A DNA stretch of 64,000 bases from Streptomyces sp. 1-11 (GCF_007176755.1 NZ_BJTV01000005.1:310001-374000), one strand, 5' to 3'. Numbered from the stretch's first letter, positions 8,195-16,719 are shown. Numbers and translations: made by a program. The notes: a model not told the origin generated them from the letters alone.

Positions 8195-8815
8195 CTATGC
8201 CCCCGTGAAGCGGCGCACGCCCGACGGCGTCACCACCGCGTGCACGGGCCGGTCGTGGGCCTGCGCCGGAACCCGGTCGACCACCTCGGCGTCGTAGAGC
8301 AGCACCACCAGCGCCGGCCCCGCGCCCGCGCGCTCCAGACGCGCGAGCACCCGGTCGTACGACCCCCCGCCGCGCCCCAGGCGCATCCCGCGCGCGTCGA
8401 CCGCGAGCCCGGGCAGCAGGACGACGTCCGCTCCGGTCACCGCGGCCGGGCCGAGACGCTCGCCGGCGGGCTCGAACAGGGCCATTTTCCCGCCATGTCG
8501 AATCCGCGCGAGGGAGCCGGGACCGGTGTACTCGCCCCAGTCCAGGTCGTTGTCGGGCAGGAGCGCGGGAAGCAGCACGCGCACGCCCCGCGCGCGCAAC
8601 GCGTCCAGCAGCGCGAGCGTGCCGGGCTCCCCGCCGACGGAGACGTAGGCCGCCACCGTGCGCGCGTCCGCCAGTTCCGGCAGGTCGAGGGCGTGCCAGG
8701 CCAGCGCGTCGGCCGCCGCCCGGACGACATCCTCCGGCAACCCGTTCCTCACCGCGAGGAACCCCCGCCGCAACGTTCGCTTGTCAGACTCGGCCGCGCG
8801 TCCGTCGTGTTCCAC
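8195..8815 (-). CDS. 5-formyltetrahydrofolate cyclo-ligase
   Basis: A 206-residue cytosolic enzyme of the MTHFS family. It uses ATP to turn 5-formyl-THF into 5,10-methenyl-THF, returning the storage folate to one-carbon metabolism. The N-terminal KRTLRRGFLAVRNGL and the C-terminal signature PGLAVDARGMRLGRGGGSYDR (ATP- and folate-binding loop) are diagnostic. GTG start at 8815; a GAAGGG lies 13-18 nt upstream, so the start could be slightly different. It is transcribed away from galU, with 95 bp between the two. The same divergent pair occurs in M. tuberculosis (Rv0992c/galU). Confidence 0.93.
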   Translation of the reverse strand: MEHDGRAAESDKRTLRRGFLAVRNGLPEDVVRAAADALAWHALDLPELADARTVAAYVSVGGEPGTLALLDALRARGVRVLLPALLPDNDLDWGEYTGPGSLARIRHGGKMALFEPAGERLGPAAVTGADVVLLPGLAVDARGMRLGRGGGSYDRVLARLERAGAGPALVVLLYDAEVVDRVPAQAHDRPVHAVVTPSGVRRFTGA

Positions 8816-8910
8816 TGGTCGTTCTGCACCCTTCTCTTAATCTGCTCATATGAGGGCCTATTGGCCGGAGCCGCGGATTCCCCGCAAAGGCACCGGATAA
8901 GGTTGCGGCC

Positions 8911-9822
8911 ATGACTCAGGCGCACCCCAGGATCAGCAAGGCTGTCATTCCCGCAGCGGGCCTCGGCACCCGGTTCCTGCCGGCCACCAAGGCCACTCCG
9001 AAGGAGATGCTGCCGGTCGTGGACAAGCCGGCGATCCAGTACGTGGTCGAGGAGGCCGTGGCGGCGGGGCTCGACGACGTTCTCATGATCACGGGACGCA
9101 ACAAGCGTCCCCTCGAGGACCACTTCGACCGCAACTACGAGCTCGAATCGGCGCTCGAGAAGAAGGGCGACGCCGAGCGGCTCGCCAAGGTGCAGGAGTC
9201 CAGCGACCTGGCCACGATGCACTACGTGCGCCAGGGCGACCCCAGGGGCCTCGGCCACGCCGTGCTGTGCGCGGCCCCGCACGTCGGCCAGGAGCCCTTC
9301 GCCGTGCTCCTCGGCGACGACCTGATCGACCCCCGCGACCCGCTGCTCCAGCGCATGATCGAGGTCCAGGAGCGGCACGGCGGCAGTGTGGTCGCGCTCA
9401 TGGAGGTCGCGCCCGAGCAGATCCACCTCTACGGCAGCGCGGCCGTGGAGACCACCCCCGACAGCGACGTGGTCAAGGTGACCGGCCTGGTCGAGAAGCC
9501 CGACCCGGCCGACGCCCCGTCCAACTACGCGATCATCGGCCGCTACGTCCTCGACCCGCACGTCTTCGACATACTCCGCAAGACCGAGCCCGGCCGCGGC
9601 GGCGAGATCCAGCTCACCGACGCCCTCCAGCAGCTCACCGAGGACGAGAAGGTCGGCGGCCCGGTGCACGGCGTCGTCTTCCAGGGCCGCCGCTACGACA
9701 CCGGCGACCGTGGCGACTATCTGCGTGCCATTGTCAGACTGGCGTGCGAACGTGAGGACCTGGGCCCGGACTTCCGGACCTGGCTCCGCAGTTACGTAGC
9801 CGAGGAGATGCAGCAACGTTGA
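8911..9822 (+). CDS. galU: UTP-glucose-1-phosphate uridylyltransferase
   Basis: A 303-residue nucleotidyltransferase that makes UDP-glucose, a precursor for cell-wall glycans, trehalose and UDP-galactose. The N-terminal signature VIPAAGLGTRFLPATKATPK followed by EMLPVVDKP, and the later VEKPDP and GRYVLDPHVF, define the family; length is standard. ATG 8911 is 7 nt after a -10-like TAAGGT (8898-8903), so the transcript is probably leaderless. The stop codon overlaps the TTG start of the next gene by 4 nt (TTGA), so galU and glp are translationally coupled. Functionally it also supplies the Leloir pathway encoded at 57-60 kb in this window. Confidence 0.95.
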   Translation: MTQAHPRISKAVIPAAGLGTRFLPATKATPKEMLPVVDKPAIQYVVEEAVAAGLDDVLMITGRNKRPLEDHFDRNYELESALEKKGDAERLAKVQESSDLATMHYVRQGDPRGLGHAVLCAAPHVGQEPFAVLLGDDLIDPRDPLLQRMIEVQERHGGSVVALMEVAPEQIHLYGSAAVETTPDSDVVKVTGLVEKPDPADAPSNYAIIGRYVLDPHVFDILRKTEPGRGGEIQLTDALQQLTEDEKVGGPVHGVVFQGRRYDTGDRGDYLRAIVRLACEREDLGPDFRTWLRSYVAEEMQQR

Positions 9823-11141
9823 GCAGCGCCGCGACCCGCCCCGCCGGCCCGGACGACCTGTGGTCGGTGGACGACCACCTGCAGGACATCCTCGCCGGCG
9901 TCCGCCCCCTCGAACCCATCGAGCTGCAACTGCTCGACGCCCAGGGCTGCGTCCTGGTCGACGACATCACGGTGCCGGTCTCCCTGCCGCCGTTCGACAA
10001 CAGCTCCATGGACGGGTACGCGGTGCGGGTCGCGGACGTCGAGGGCGCCAGTGAGGAGTTCCCGGCCGTCCTCGAGGTCGTCGGCGACGTCGCGGCGGGC
10101 CCGGGCGCGCCGGTGCGGATCGGGCCCGGCCAGGCCGCCCGCATCATGACCGGCGCCCCGCTGCCGCCCGGCGCCGAGGCCGTCGTCCCCGTCGAGTGGA
10201 CCGACGGCGGGCTCGGCGAGGGACCCGTCACCGGGATGCGGTCGCGCAGCCTGGCGCCCGAGGGCGCCGAGGGGCAGGTGCGCGTGCACCGGCCCGCCGA
10301 GGCACGCGCGCACGTGCGGGCCACGGGCAGCGACGTGAAGGCCGGCGCCCTGGCCCTGGAGGCCGGGACGGTCCTCGGCCCGCCCCAGATCGCCCTGCTG
10401 GCCGCGATCGGCCGGGGCACGGTGCGGGTCCGCCCGCGGCCGCGCGTGGTCGTGCTGTCCACCGGCAGCGAACTCGTCCAGCCCGGCGAGACACTGGCCC
10501 ACGGCCAGATCTACGACTCCAACAGCTTCGCCCTCACCGCGGCCGCCCGGGACGCCGGCGCGATCGCCTACCGGGTCGGCGCCGTCGCCGACGACGCCGA
10601 CGTCCTCCGGTCCACCATCGAGGACCAGCTCATCCGCGCCGACCTGCTGGTCACCACCGGCGGGGTGAGCGTCGGGGCGTACGACGTGGTCAAGGAGGCG
10701 CTGTCGTACGCCGGGGACGAGGACGAGCCGGGCAGCGGGGTGGAGTTCCGCAAGCTCGCCATGCAGCCCGGCAAGCCCCAGGGCTTCGGCTCCATCGGCC
10801 CCGACCACACCCCGCTACTGGCCCTGCCCGGCAACCCCGTCTCCTCGTACGTCTCCTTCGAGCTGTTCGTCCGTCCGGCCATCCGCACCCTGATGGGCCT
10901 GGACGACGTCCACCGGCCGCGGGCCAGGGCCACCCTCACGGCGGACGCGCCGCTGCGCTCGCCCAAGGGGCGGCGGCAGTTCCTGCGCGGCAGCTACGCC
11001 GACGGCAAGGTGACCCCCGTGGGCGGCGCCGGTTCCCACCTCGTCGCGGCGCTGGCGCACGCCGACGCGCTGATCGTCGTCCCCGAGGAGGCGGACCGCG
11101 TCGAGCCGGGCGCCGAGGTCGAGGTCGTGCTGCTGGGCTGA
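9819..11141 (+). CDS. glp: Molybdotransferase-like divisome protein Glp (MoeA/gephyrin family)
   Basis: A 440-residue MoeA-family protein with the whole fold: N-terminal MoeA domain (DDHLQDILAGVRPLEP; RIMTGAPLPPGAEAVVPVEW), the MoCF-binding domain (LSTGSELVQPGE; TTGGVSVGAYD; ALPGNPVSSYVSFELF) and a C-terminal barrel (about 360-440). MoeA inserts molybdenum into molybdopterin, but the actinobacterial copy coded between galU and rimJ-sepX is the one shown in Corynebacterium to act in cell division (Glp, binding FtsZ and the membrane receptor GlpR). GTP- and Mo-site residues cannot be judged by eye, so a dual role is open. TTG start at 9819 overlaps galU. Divisome role is inferred from synteny; MoeA family membership is certain. 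Confidence 0.85.
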   Translation: MSSAATRPAGPDDLWSVDDHLQDILAGVRPLEPIELQLLDAQGCVLVDDITVPVSLPPFDNSSMDGYAVRVADVEGASEEFPAVLEVVGDVAAGPGAPVRIGPGQAARIMTGAPLPPGAEAVVPVEWTDGGLGEGPVTGMRSRSLAPEGAEGQVRVHRPAEARAHVRATGSDVKAGALALEAGTVLGPPQIALLAAIGRGTVRVRPRPRVVVLSTGSELVQPGETLAHGQIYDSNSFALTAAARDAGAIAYRVGAVADDADVLRSTIEDQLIRADLLVTTGGVSVGAYDVVKEALSYAGDEDEPGSGVEFRKLAMQPGKPQGFGSIGPDHTPLLALPGNPVSSYVSFELFVRPAIRTLMGLDDVHRPRARATLTADAPLRSPKGRRQFLRGSYADGKVTPVGGAGSHLVAALAHADALIVVPEEADRVEPGAEVEVVLLG

Positions 11142-11255
11142 GCGGCCCCCAGGGGTCCTGGCCCGGTGCCCGGTCCGGCTTGGCGGTACCGTGTCGCGCA
11201 CAGCAGGCCCGTGCGACCGCACCGTCACGGGCCCGGACCGGGAGCGCCACACAGC

Positions 11256-11768
11256 ATGACTGAGCCTTCCCGGGGGGACACCCCCGGAGCCGCCGCACAG
11301 GACCGACTGACGCACATCGACGAGGCGGGCGCGGCCCGCATGGTCGACGTCTCCGGCAAGGACGTGACAGCCCGCACCGCGCGCGCGAGCGGCCGGGTCC
11401 TCGTCTCGCCCAGGGTGGTGGAACTGCTGCGCGGCGAGGGCGTCCCCAAGGGCGACGCCCTGGCCACCGCGCGCATCGCGGGCATCATGGGCGCCAAGCG
11501 CACCCCCGACCTCATCCCGCTGTGCCACCCGTTGTCGGTGTCCGGTGTGAAACTGGACCTGTCGGTCGCGGACGACGCCGTGCGGATCGAGGCCACCGTG
11601 AAGACGACGGACCGCACGGGCGTCGAGATGGAGGCCCTCACCGCGGTGACGGTCGCCGCGCTCACCGTGATCGACATGGTCAAGGCGGTCGACAAGGGAG
11701 CGGTCATCACGGACGTACGCGTCGAGGAGAAGACGGGCGGCAAGTCGGGCGACTGGGGCCGGGCATGA
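11256..11768 (+). CDS. moaC: Cyclic pyranopterin monophosphate synthase
   Basis: A 170-residue enzyme of molybdenum cofactor step 1. It converts the product of MoaA (3',8-cyclo-GTP) into cyclic pyranopterin monophosphate and works as a hexamer. [19 protein letters not shown], the signature [12 protein letters not shown] and the catalytic-region [16 protein letters not shown] are all present. ATG 11256 follows GGGAG; earlier in-frame codons give a non-family extension. The end overlaps the next ATG by 4 nt (ATGA), so moaC and moaB are coupled. No moaA is in the window. The 114-bp gap after glp allows an extra promoter. Confidence 0.95.
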   Translation: MTEPSRGDTPGAAAQDRLTHIDEAGAARMVDVSGKDVTARTARASGRVLVSPRVVELLRGEGVPKGDALATARIAGIMGAKRTPDLIPLCHPLSVSGVKLDLSVADDAVRIEATVKTTDRTGVEMEALTAVTVAALTVIDMVKAVDKGAVITDVRVEEKTGGKSGDWGRA

Positions 11769-12280
11769 GCGGCGGAACGTACCGCGCGCTGGTCGTCACC
11801 GCCTCCAACCGGGCTGCCGCCGGGGTCTACGAGGACAAGGGCGGCCCACTGATCGCCGAGGCCCTCAGGGGCCTCGGGTTCGCCGTCGACGGGCCGCGGG
11901 TCGTGCCCGACGGGGATCCGGTGGCGGCTGCGCTGCGGGAGGCCGTGGCGGCCGGGTACGACGTGGTCGTGACCACCGGCGGCACCGGCATCTCGCCCAC
12001 CGACCGCACCCCCGAGGCGACCCGCCTGGTGATCGACCGCGAGGTGCCCGGCATCGCCGAGGCCGTCCGGGCGTTCGGCCGGGAGAAGGTGCCCACCGCC
12101 GCGCTCTCCCGCGGGCTGGCCGGGGTGGCGGAGCGGACGCTGATCGTCAATCTGCCGGGTTCCAGCGGGGGGGTCAGGGACGGGCTCGCCGTCCTGGAGC
12201 CGCTGCTGGTGCACGCCGTCGACCAGCTCCGCGGCGGTGACCACCCCAGACCCGGGGCCGGCAGCGGGGGTGCGAGCTGA
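11765..12280 (+). CDS. MogA/MoaB family molybdenum cofactor biosynthesis protein
   Basis: A 171-residue cytosolic protein that adenylylates molybdopterin before metal insertion. The MoCF-binding motif [15 protein letters not shown] (about residues 75-89) and [20 protein letters not shown] near the end are characteristic. It starts with an ATG that overlaps the moaC stop. It is the natural partner of the MoeA-like Glp upstream: MogA makes MPT-AMP and MoeA uses it. Its last codons touch a CTGA that may act as a coupled start for the next gene. Confidence 0.92.
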   Translation: MSGGTYRALVVTASNRAAAGVYEDKGGPLIAEALRGLGFAVDGPRVVPDGDPVAAALREAVAAGYDVVVTTGGTGISPTDRTPEATRLVIDREVPGIAEAVRAFGREKVPTAALSRGLAGVAERTLIVNLPGSSGGVRDGLAVLEPLLVHAVDQLRGGDHPRPGAGSGGAS

Positions 12281-12300
12281 ACGGCGCGTCCTGGCCCGTC

Positions 12301-12957
12301 GTGCTGGCGGACGGCGATGTCGTCCTCCGGCCGATAAAGCTGCGCGACCAGCGGGTCTGGCGCGAGGTCAACCGGCGCAACCGGGACTGGCTGCGCCCCT
12401 GGGAGGCCACCATCCCGCCGCCCACACCGAGCGGGCCGATCACCCACCGGCCGACGTACCGGCAGATGGTCAGGCACCTCAGGTCCGAGGCCAACGCGGG
12501 CCGGATGCTGCCGTTCGTCATCGAGTACCAGGGGCAGCTCGTCGGGCAGTTGACGGTCGCCGGGATCACCTGGGGGTCGATGTGCTCGGGGCACGTCGGG
12601 TACTGGGTGGACGAGGCGGTGGCCGGGCGCGGGGTGATGCCGACGGCCGTCGCGCTCGCGGTCGACCACTGTTTCCGCACCGTCGGCCTGCACCGCCTGG
12701 AGGTCTGCATTCGCCCCGAGAACCGGCCCAGCCGCCGGGTCGTGGAGAAACTCGGATTCCGCGAGGAGGGGCTGCGGCCGCGTTATCTGCACATCGACGG
12801 GGCCTGGCGCGACCACCTCGTCTACGCGCTCACGGCGGAGGAGGTGCCCGAGGGTCTGCTCGGGCGCTGGCAGCGGGCCCGCTCCGGGCGGGGGCGGCAC
12901 GAGAACACCCGGCACGAGAACACCCGGCACGAGAACACCCCGCGGAATCCCGCGTGA
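12301..12957 (+). CDS. GNAT family acetyltransferase, RimJ-like
   Basis: About 218 residues. The GNAT fold is read from LADGDVVLRPIKLRDQ (strand 1), VGYWVDEAVAGRGVMPTAVA (acetyl-CoA loop) and the C-terminal LEVCIRPENRPSRRVVEKLG, closest to RimJ/RimL-type protein N-terminal acetyltransferases. The substrate is unknown. The tail is a threefold RHENT repeat. GTG 12301 is the first usual start; an alternative CTG at 12277 forms CTGA with the moaB stop and has GGGGGTG upstream, adding LNGASWPV, so the true start may be there. The gene sits between the cofactor genes and sepX, as its homologue does in mycobacteria (rimJ next to Rv0996). Confidence 0.85.
   Translation: MLADGDVVLRPIKLRDQRVWREVNRRNRDWLRPWEATIPPPTPSGPITHRPTYRQMVRHLRSEANAGRMLPFVIEYQGQLVGQLTVAGITWGSMCSGHVGYWVDEAVAGRGVMPTAVALAVDHCFRTVGLHRLEVCIRPENRPSRRVVEKLGFREEGLRPRYLHIDGAWRDHLVYALTAEEVPEGLLGRWQRARSGRGRHENTRHENTRHENTPRNPA
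12895..12939 (+). repeat. Three exact 15-bp tandem repeats at the 3' end of the RimJ-like gene
   Basis: CGGCACGAGAACACC occurs three times back to back (12895, 12910, 12925) and in frame, encoding RHENT three times just before the stop. Typical of slippage-expanded C-terminal tails. Confidence 0.9.
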
Positions 12958-13142
12958 CCCGGAAATTGAATATGTGTTCGAAATTGACCGTCGGGTGCCC
13001 CTTCAAGCGTCATTCAATTCGCGACTTGCGTGGTCCACTGATCGCATCGGTCGCAAAAAAAGCTCGAAATATCAGCCAGATCGTGCGACACACCGGCCCA
13101 ATTGGCGGATGGCCTCACGCAAACCCCTCTACCGTGTGAGAC
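12958..13142 (+). promoter_or_regulatory. AT-rich upstream region of sepX
   Basis: This 185-bp gap is clearly richer in A+T than its surroundings (for example GAAATTGAATATGTG, GGTCGCAAAAAAAGC). A -10-like TACCGT (13130-13135) ends 7 nt before the sepX GTG, suggesting a leaderless transcript. GACAC, the core WhiA-type half-site, occurs at 13087-13091; with only five bases it is weak evidence. Confidence 0.5.
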
Positions 13143-14459
13143 GTGAGCAGCAGCGGCCTCATCTACGCAGTCATCGTCGGGGCCTGGGCCGCCTACTTGG
13201 TGCCGATGTGGCTCCGTAGGCAGGACGAGCTGAACGAGGCCCGTCCGACGGAACGCTTCAGCACCGCCATCCGGCTGCTGTCCGGACGGGCGGGCATGGA
13301 GCGCCGGTACGCCAAGGACCTGCGGGCGCGCTCCACCCAGGAGGGGGAGCCGGACACCGGTGAACCGGACGCCGCCACCGACTCGGTGGACGTCCGGGCC
13401 TTCGCCATGCCTCCCACCCGCCGTCAGGTCCACGCCGGTACCGGCCCCGAGCAGGCGGACCCGGCCGAGCAGGCGGACCCGGCGGAACCGGCGCGCGACC
13501 GGCCCGGCGGCCCGGCGGCCCAGTCGTCCGCCTCCCCACCCAGGTCCTCCGCCCCCGCGTCCGGCTCCGCGACGGGCTCCGTGTCCGTGCCCGCGCAGGC
13601 GCAAGGGGAGGCGCAGGCCCAGGGGCAGGCGCGGGTGCCCGCCCCCCGGAACACGGCCTCGGCACAGGCGGCCGCAGCGCGTGCCCGGCGCTCGAAGGTG
13701 CTCGCGCGCCGTCGGCGCACCACCGTGATGCTCTTCCTCGCCTTCACCGCAGGCGCCATCGTCGCCGCGGTCGGCGGCCTCGCCTTCCTGTGGGCGCCCG
13801 GCGTGCCCGCGCTCATGCTCAGCGGGTACATCGCGTACCTGCGCATCCAGGAACGCCGCCGGTTCGCCTACCAGATGGACCGCCGCCGCGCCGAGGACGC
13901 CGCCCGCAGCCTGCGCGAGCGCCAGCCGCGCCGGCGCGCGCCCCTGGACGCCGGCCCGGCCGCCGGCGAACCGGACGAGGAGCCGGCCGTCGCGACCGAC
14001 CCCGGCATGTCCGCGCTCGCCGCCGACCGCCGCGCCCTCGTCGAGCAGACCGACCACGCCGAGTGGGTCGACCAGCAGCGCGAGCGGCAGCGCCGGCCCG
14101 GCCAGGGCGACAGCTGGGACCCGGTCCCCGTGCCGCTGCCGACGTACGTGACCGCACCGGTCGCACCCCGGGCCGCCTCCGGGGTCGATCTCGGCGCACC
14201 CGACACCTGGAGTTCGGCGCGCTCCGGCCCCCTGGTGCCGGAGCAGGACGGCGCCGTTCCGGACGCCGGGACGGACCGGCCGGCCGCCGCCGGGGGCGGG
14301 CCGGAGGACGGCCGCGGCGACTCCGTCCCGCACGCCCGGACCCGCTCGCGCGGGACCGCCTCCGGGCCGGCCGCCGCGCGCCGGACGCGGGACCGCGGAC
14401 GCACCCCGCTCTTCGACCAGTACGAGGACGGCGACCGGCCGCGCGCGGCCAACGAGTGA
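13143..14459 (+). CDS. sepX: Divisome membrane protein SepX/GlpR
   Basis: A 438-residue protein. The N-terminus (GLIYAVIVGAWAAYLVPMWL, residues 5-24) is a membrane helix followed by the conserved RRQDELNEARPTERFSTAIR. A long disordered Pro/Ala/Gln region leads to two more helices at about 195-236 (MLFLAFTAGAIVAAVGGLAF and VPALMLSGYIAYL), then an unstructured cytoplasmic tail. This topology and the position after galU-glp-rimJ match SepX, the actinobacterial protein needed for cross-wall and sporulation septum stability in Streptomyces, and GlpR, the Corynebacterium receptor of Glp. GTG start 13143; probably leaderless. No catalytic motif is visible, as expected for a scaffold. Confidence 0.85.
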   Translation: MSSSGLIYAVIVGAWAAYLVPMWLRRQDELNEARPTERFSTAIRLLSGRAGMERRYAKDLRARSTQEGEPDTGEPDAATDSVDVRAFAMPPTRRQVHAGTGPEQADPAEQADPAEPARDRPGGPAAQSSASPPRSSAPASGSATGSVSVPAQAQGEAQAQGQARVPAPRNTASAQAAAARARRSKVLARRRRTTVMLFLAFTAGAIVAAVGGLAFLWAPGVPALMLSGYIAYLRIQERRRFAYQMDRRRAEDAARSLRERQPRRRAPLDAGPAAGEPDEEPAVATDPGMSALAADRRALVEQTDHAEWVDQQRERQRRPGQGDSWDPVPVPLPTYVTAPVAPRAASGVDLGAPDTWSSARSGPLVPEQDGAVPDAGTDRPAAAGGGPEDGRGDSVPHARTRSRGTASGPAAARRTRDRGRTPLFDQYEDGDRPRAANE

Positions 14460-14551
14460 CAGCCGTCACCCCCGGGAAGCCCGCCCCTGACCAGTCAGGG
14501 AACGGATTTCCAAGCACCCCGACGGGGATGCTAGAGTTTCACTCGTTGCAA

Positions 14552-14625
14552 GGGCCTGTGGCGCAGTCCGGTAGCGCACCTCGTTCGCATCGAGGGGGCC
14601 AGGGGTTCAAATCCCCTCAGGTCCA
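14552..14625 (+). tRNA. tRNA-Ala (anticodon CGC)
   Basis: A 74-nt cloverleaf: acceptor GGGCCTG/CAGGTCC with one G-U pair, D stem GCGC/GCGC, anticodon stem CCTCG/CGAGG around loop TTCGCAT (anticodon CGC, reading GCG), and T arm AGGGG-TTCAAAT-CCCCT. CCA is not encoded. A TAGAGT (14532-14537) upstream could be the -10. Confidence 0.95.
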
Positions 14626-14631
14626 CGCATC

Positions 14632-14669
14632 ATGAAGCCCCAGTCGGCGAAAGCCGACTGGGGCTTCAT
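14632..14669. terminator. Terminator after tRNA-Ala, also serving the convergent acetyltransferase gene
   Basis: Arms ATGAAGCCCCAGTCGGC and GCCGACTGGGGCTTCAT (17 bp, perfect) enclose a GAAA loop. It starts 6 nt after the tRNA and ends 5 nt before the stop of the gene coming from the right. Confidence 0.9.
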
Positions 14670-14674
14670 CGTGT

Positions 14675-15151
14675 TCACAGCCGCTTCGCGTAGCAGAGGC
14701 TCTCCTCGTGGTGGCGGTAGTAGCCGAACTTGGCGCAGGGCTCGTAACCGCTCGACGTGTACAGGGCGATGGCCTCGGGCTGCTGGGTGCCGGTCTCCAG
14801 GACCATGCGGACGCGGCCGGCTATGCGAGCGTCCTCCTCCAGGGCCGCGAGGATGCGCCGGGCGAGGCCCCGGCCGCGCATCCCGGCCACCACGAACATG
14901 CGCTTGAGCTCGGCGTCGCCGTCCTCGTTGCCCTCGCCGTTGCTGTCCTGGCTGCGCCAGCCGCCGGTGGCCACCGGCCGGTCGCGCTCGTCGTACGCGA
15001 TCAGGTACGCGCCCCGGGGCGAGTCGAAGTCGGTGGCGTCGAGCACCGTGGCGTCGCCGCCGTCGCCGTAGCGCAGGTGGTACTCGGCCTGGACCTCGTC
15101 GTTGAGCTTGACGGCGTCGGGGTGGTCGAAACGGACACGGCGAATATTCAT
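14675..15151 (-). CDS. GNAT family N-acetyltransferase
   Basis: A 158-residue single-domain protein. The acetyl-CoA site motif is read in MFVVAGMRGRGLARRILAALEEDA (R/Q-x-x-G-x-G/A type), followed by VLETGTQQPEAIALYTSSGYE, the usual GNAT C-terminal half; the end PCAKFGYYRHHEESLCYAKRL is common to small actinobacterial amino-acid or polyamine-type acetyltransferases. The substrate cannot be read. ATG 15151 is preferred because TACGAT ends exactly 7 nt before it (leaderless pattern); ATG 15160 would add MPS and has a weak AGAAG. It is divergent from the exonuclease gene. Confidence 0.85.
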   Translation of the reverse strand: MNIRRVRFDHPDAVKLNDEVQAEYHLRYGDGGDATVLDATDFDSPRGAYLIAYDERDRPVATGGWRSQDSNGEGNEDGDAELKRMFVVAGMRGRGLARRILAALEEDARIAGRVRMVLETGTQQPEAIALYTSSGYEPCAKFGYYRHHEESLCYAKRL

Positions 15152-15218
15152 ACTGGGCATCGTACTTCTATGCATAGGGGAAAACTGACCTCGTCCAGTG
15201 TGCCGGTATCGTGCCCTG

Positions 15219-16022
15219 GTGCTGACTGTGACCTCGGTGAACGTGAACGGACTGCGGGCCGCCGCCAAGAAGGGCTTCGTGGAGTGGCTGGCCCGGACCT
15301 CCGCGGACGTGGTCTGCCTGCAGGAGGTGCGCGCCGAGCCGCAGCAGCTGCCGGAGGAGGTGCGGCAGCCCGACGGCTGGCACGTCGTGCACGCCCCGGC
15401 CGCCGCCAAGGGGCGCGCGGGCGTCTCCCTGTACACGCGCCGGGAACCCGACCGCGTCCGGACCGGCTTCGGCTCGGCCGAGTTCGACGGCAGCGGCCGC
15501 TACGTGGAGGTCGATCTGCCAGGCGTCACCGTCGCCTCCCTCTACCTCCCCTCCGGTGAGGTGGGCACCGAGCGCCAGGACGAGAAGATGCGCTTCATGG
15601 GCGAGTTCCTCGCGTACCTCAAGGAGCTGCGCGAACGGGCCGCCGCCGACGGACGCCACGTGCTGGTCTGCGGCGACTGGAACATCGCCCACCAGCAGGC
15701 CGACCTCAGGAACTGGCGCGGCAACACCAAGAACTCGGGCTTCCTGCCGGAGGAGCGCCAGTGGCTCACCCGGGTCCTCACCGCCGGGGACGGCGGCTAC
15801 GTGGACGTCGTGCGCGCCCTGCACCCGGACGTCGAGGGCCCGTACACCTGGTGGTCGTACCGGGGGCGCGCCTTCGACAACGACTCCGGGTGGCGGATCG
15901 ACCTCCACGCGGCCACCCAGGGGCTCGCGGACCGGGCGGTCAAGGGGTTCGTCGAGCGCGCCGCCACGCACGCCGAGCGGTGGAGCGACCACGCGCCGGT
16001 GACCGTGGTGTACGACCTGTAG
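15219..16022 (+). CDS. xth: Exodeoxyribonuclease III / AP endonuclease
   Basis: A 267-residue EEP-fold nuclease acting in base-excision repair by cutting 5' of abasic sites and trimming 3' ends. Family motifs appear in order: SVNVNGLRAA, VCLQEVRAE, VCGDWNIAH, and the C-terminal WSDHAPVTVVY carrying the catalytic His. A conserved metal-binding Glu lies in the second motif. GTG 15219 is chosen because CTGACC (15185), a 16-bp spacer and TATCGT (15207-15212) form a promoter ending 6 nt before it, so the mRNA is leaderless; a GTG at 15198 lies inside that promoter. Confidence 0.92.
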   Translation: MLTVTSVNVNGLRAAAKKGFVEWLARTSADVVCLQEVRAEPQQLPEEVRQPDGWHVVHAPAAAKGRAGVSLYTRREPDRVRTGFGSAEFDGSGRYVEVDLPGVTVASLYLPSGEVGTERQDEKMRFMGEFLAYLKELRERAAADGRHVLVCGDWNIAHQQADLRNWRGNTKNSGFLPEERQWLTRVLTAGDGGYVDVVRALHPDVEGPYTWWSYRGRAFDNDSGWRIDLHAATQGLADRAVKGFVERAATHAERWSDHAPVTVVYDL

Positions 16023-16041
16023 GCCCCCGCCTGGGGCCCGC

Positions 16042-16719
16042 TCAGCCCCGCTTGCTGATCCGCCGGTCCAGGGCCAGGGAGAGTTCCGCCTCGACGACGC
16101 TGCGGGCCAGGGGGCGCAGGCGGTGGAGGTCCTCCTCGGGGGCGTGGCGGAGGATCATGTCGGTGAAGAGGGCGGCGAGGGCGTCGGCGTGTTCGCGGAC
16201 GCGCTTGCCGGCCGCCAGGACCTCCGCCAGGGGTATGCCCTCGCGGACCAGGGCGGAGGAGACGTCCAGCAGGCGGCGGCTGATGTGGACGATCTCGTCG
16301 CCGTCGGTGCCCAGGTAGCCCAGGTCCATGGCGGCGGCCAGGTTCTCCGGGGTGACCTCGCCCTCGAAGCGGGCGGCGAGCTCCTCGGGGGTGAGGCGGA
16401 CCGGCTCCTCCTCGGTGGGAGTGCCGACGCCGAGGAGGTCGGCGACGTCGCGGCCCTGGTCGAGGGCCTCGGCGAGCTCCGCGATGCCGGTGAGGGTGTG
16501 GCCGCGCTCCAGCAGGGCGGCGATGGTGCGCAGGCGGGCCAGGTGATGGTCGTCGTACCAGGCGATGCGGCCCTCGCGGCGCGGTGGCGGGAGCAGCTTG
16601 CGTTCGCGGTAGAAGCGCAGGGTGCGCACGGTGATGCCGGCCAGGCGGGCCAGTTCCTCCATGCGGTACTCGCGCGCCGCGCCGCCCTGCTCGTCCTCGT
16701 GTCCGCCGTCGTCCGTCAC
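16042..16719 (-). CDS. MerR family transcriptional regulator
   Basis: A 225-residue regulator. The winged helix is read from YRMEELARLAGITVRTLRFY and RERKLLPPPRREGRIAWYDD (residues ~18-57), then a dimerisation helix. The remaining ~120 residues form a helical effector-binding region without an obvious Cys metal site or GyrI-like fold, so it probably senses an organic ligand. GTG 16719 is preceded at 6 nt by TAGGCT, a leaderless arrangement. The gene is transcribed away from the monooxygenase operon with a 131-bp gap containing the near-palindrome GTACCGCCGGTAAC, a candidate operator; control of that operon is inferred from position. Confidence 0.88.
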   Translation of the reverse strand: MTDDGGHEDEQGGAAREYRMEELARLAGITVRTLRFYRERKLLPPPRREGRIAWYDDHHLARLRTIAALLERGHTLTGIAELAEALDQGRDVADLLGVGTPTEEEPVRLTPEELAARFEGEVTPENLAAAMDLGYLGTDGDEIVHISRRLLDVSSALVREGIPLAEVLAAGKRVREHADALAALFTDMILRHAPEEDLHRLRPLARSVVEAELSLALDRRISKRG

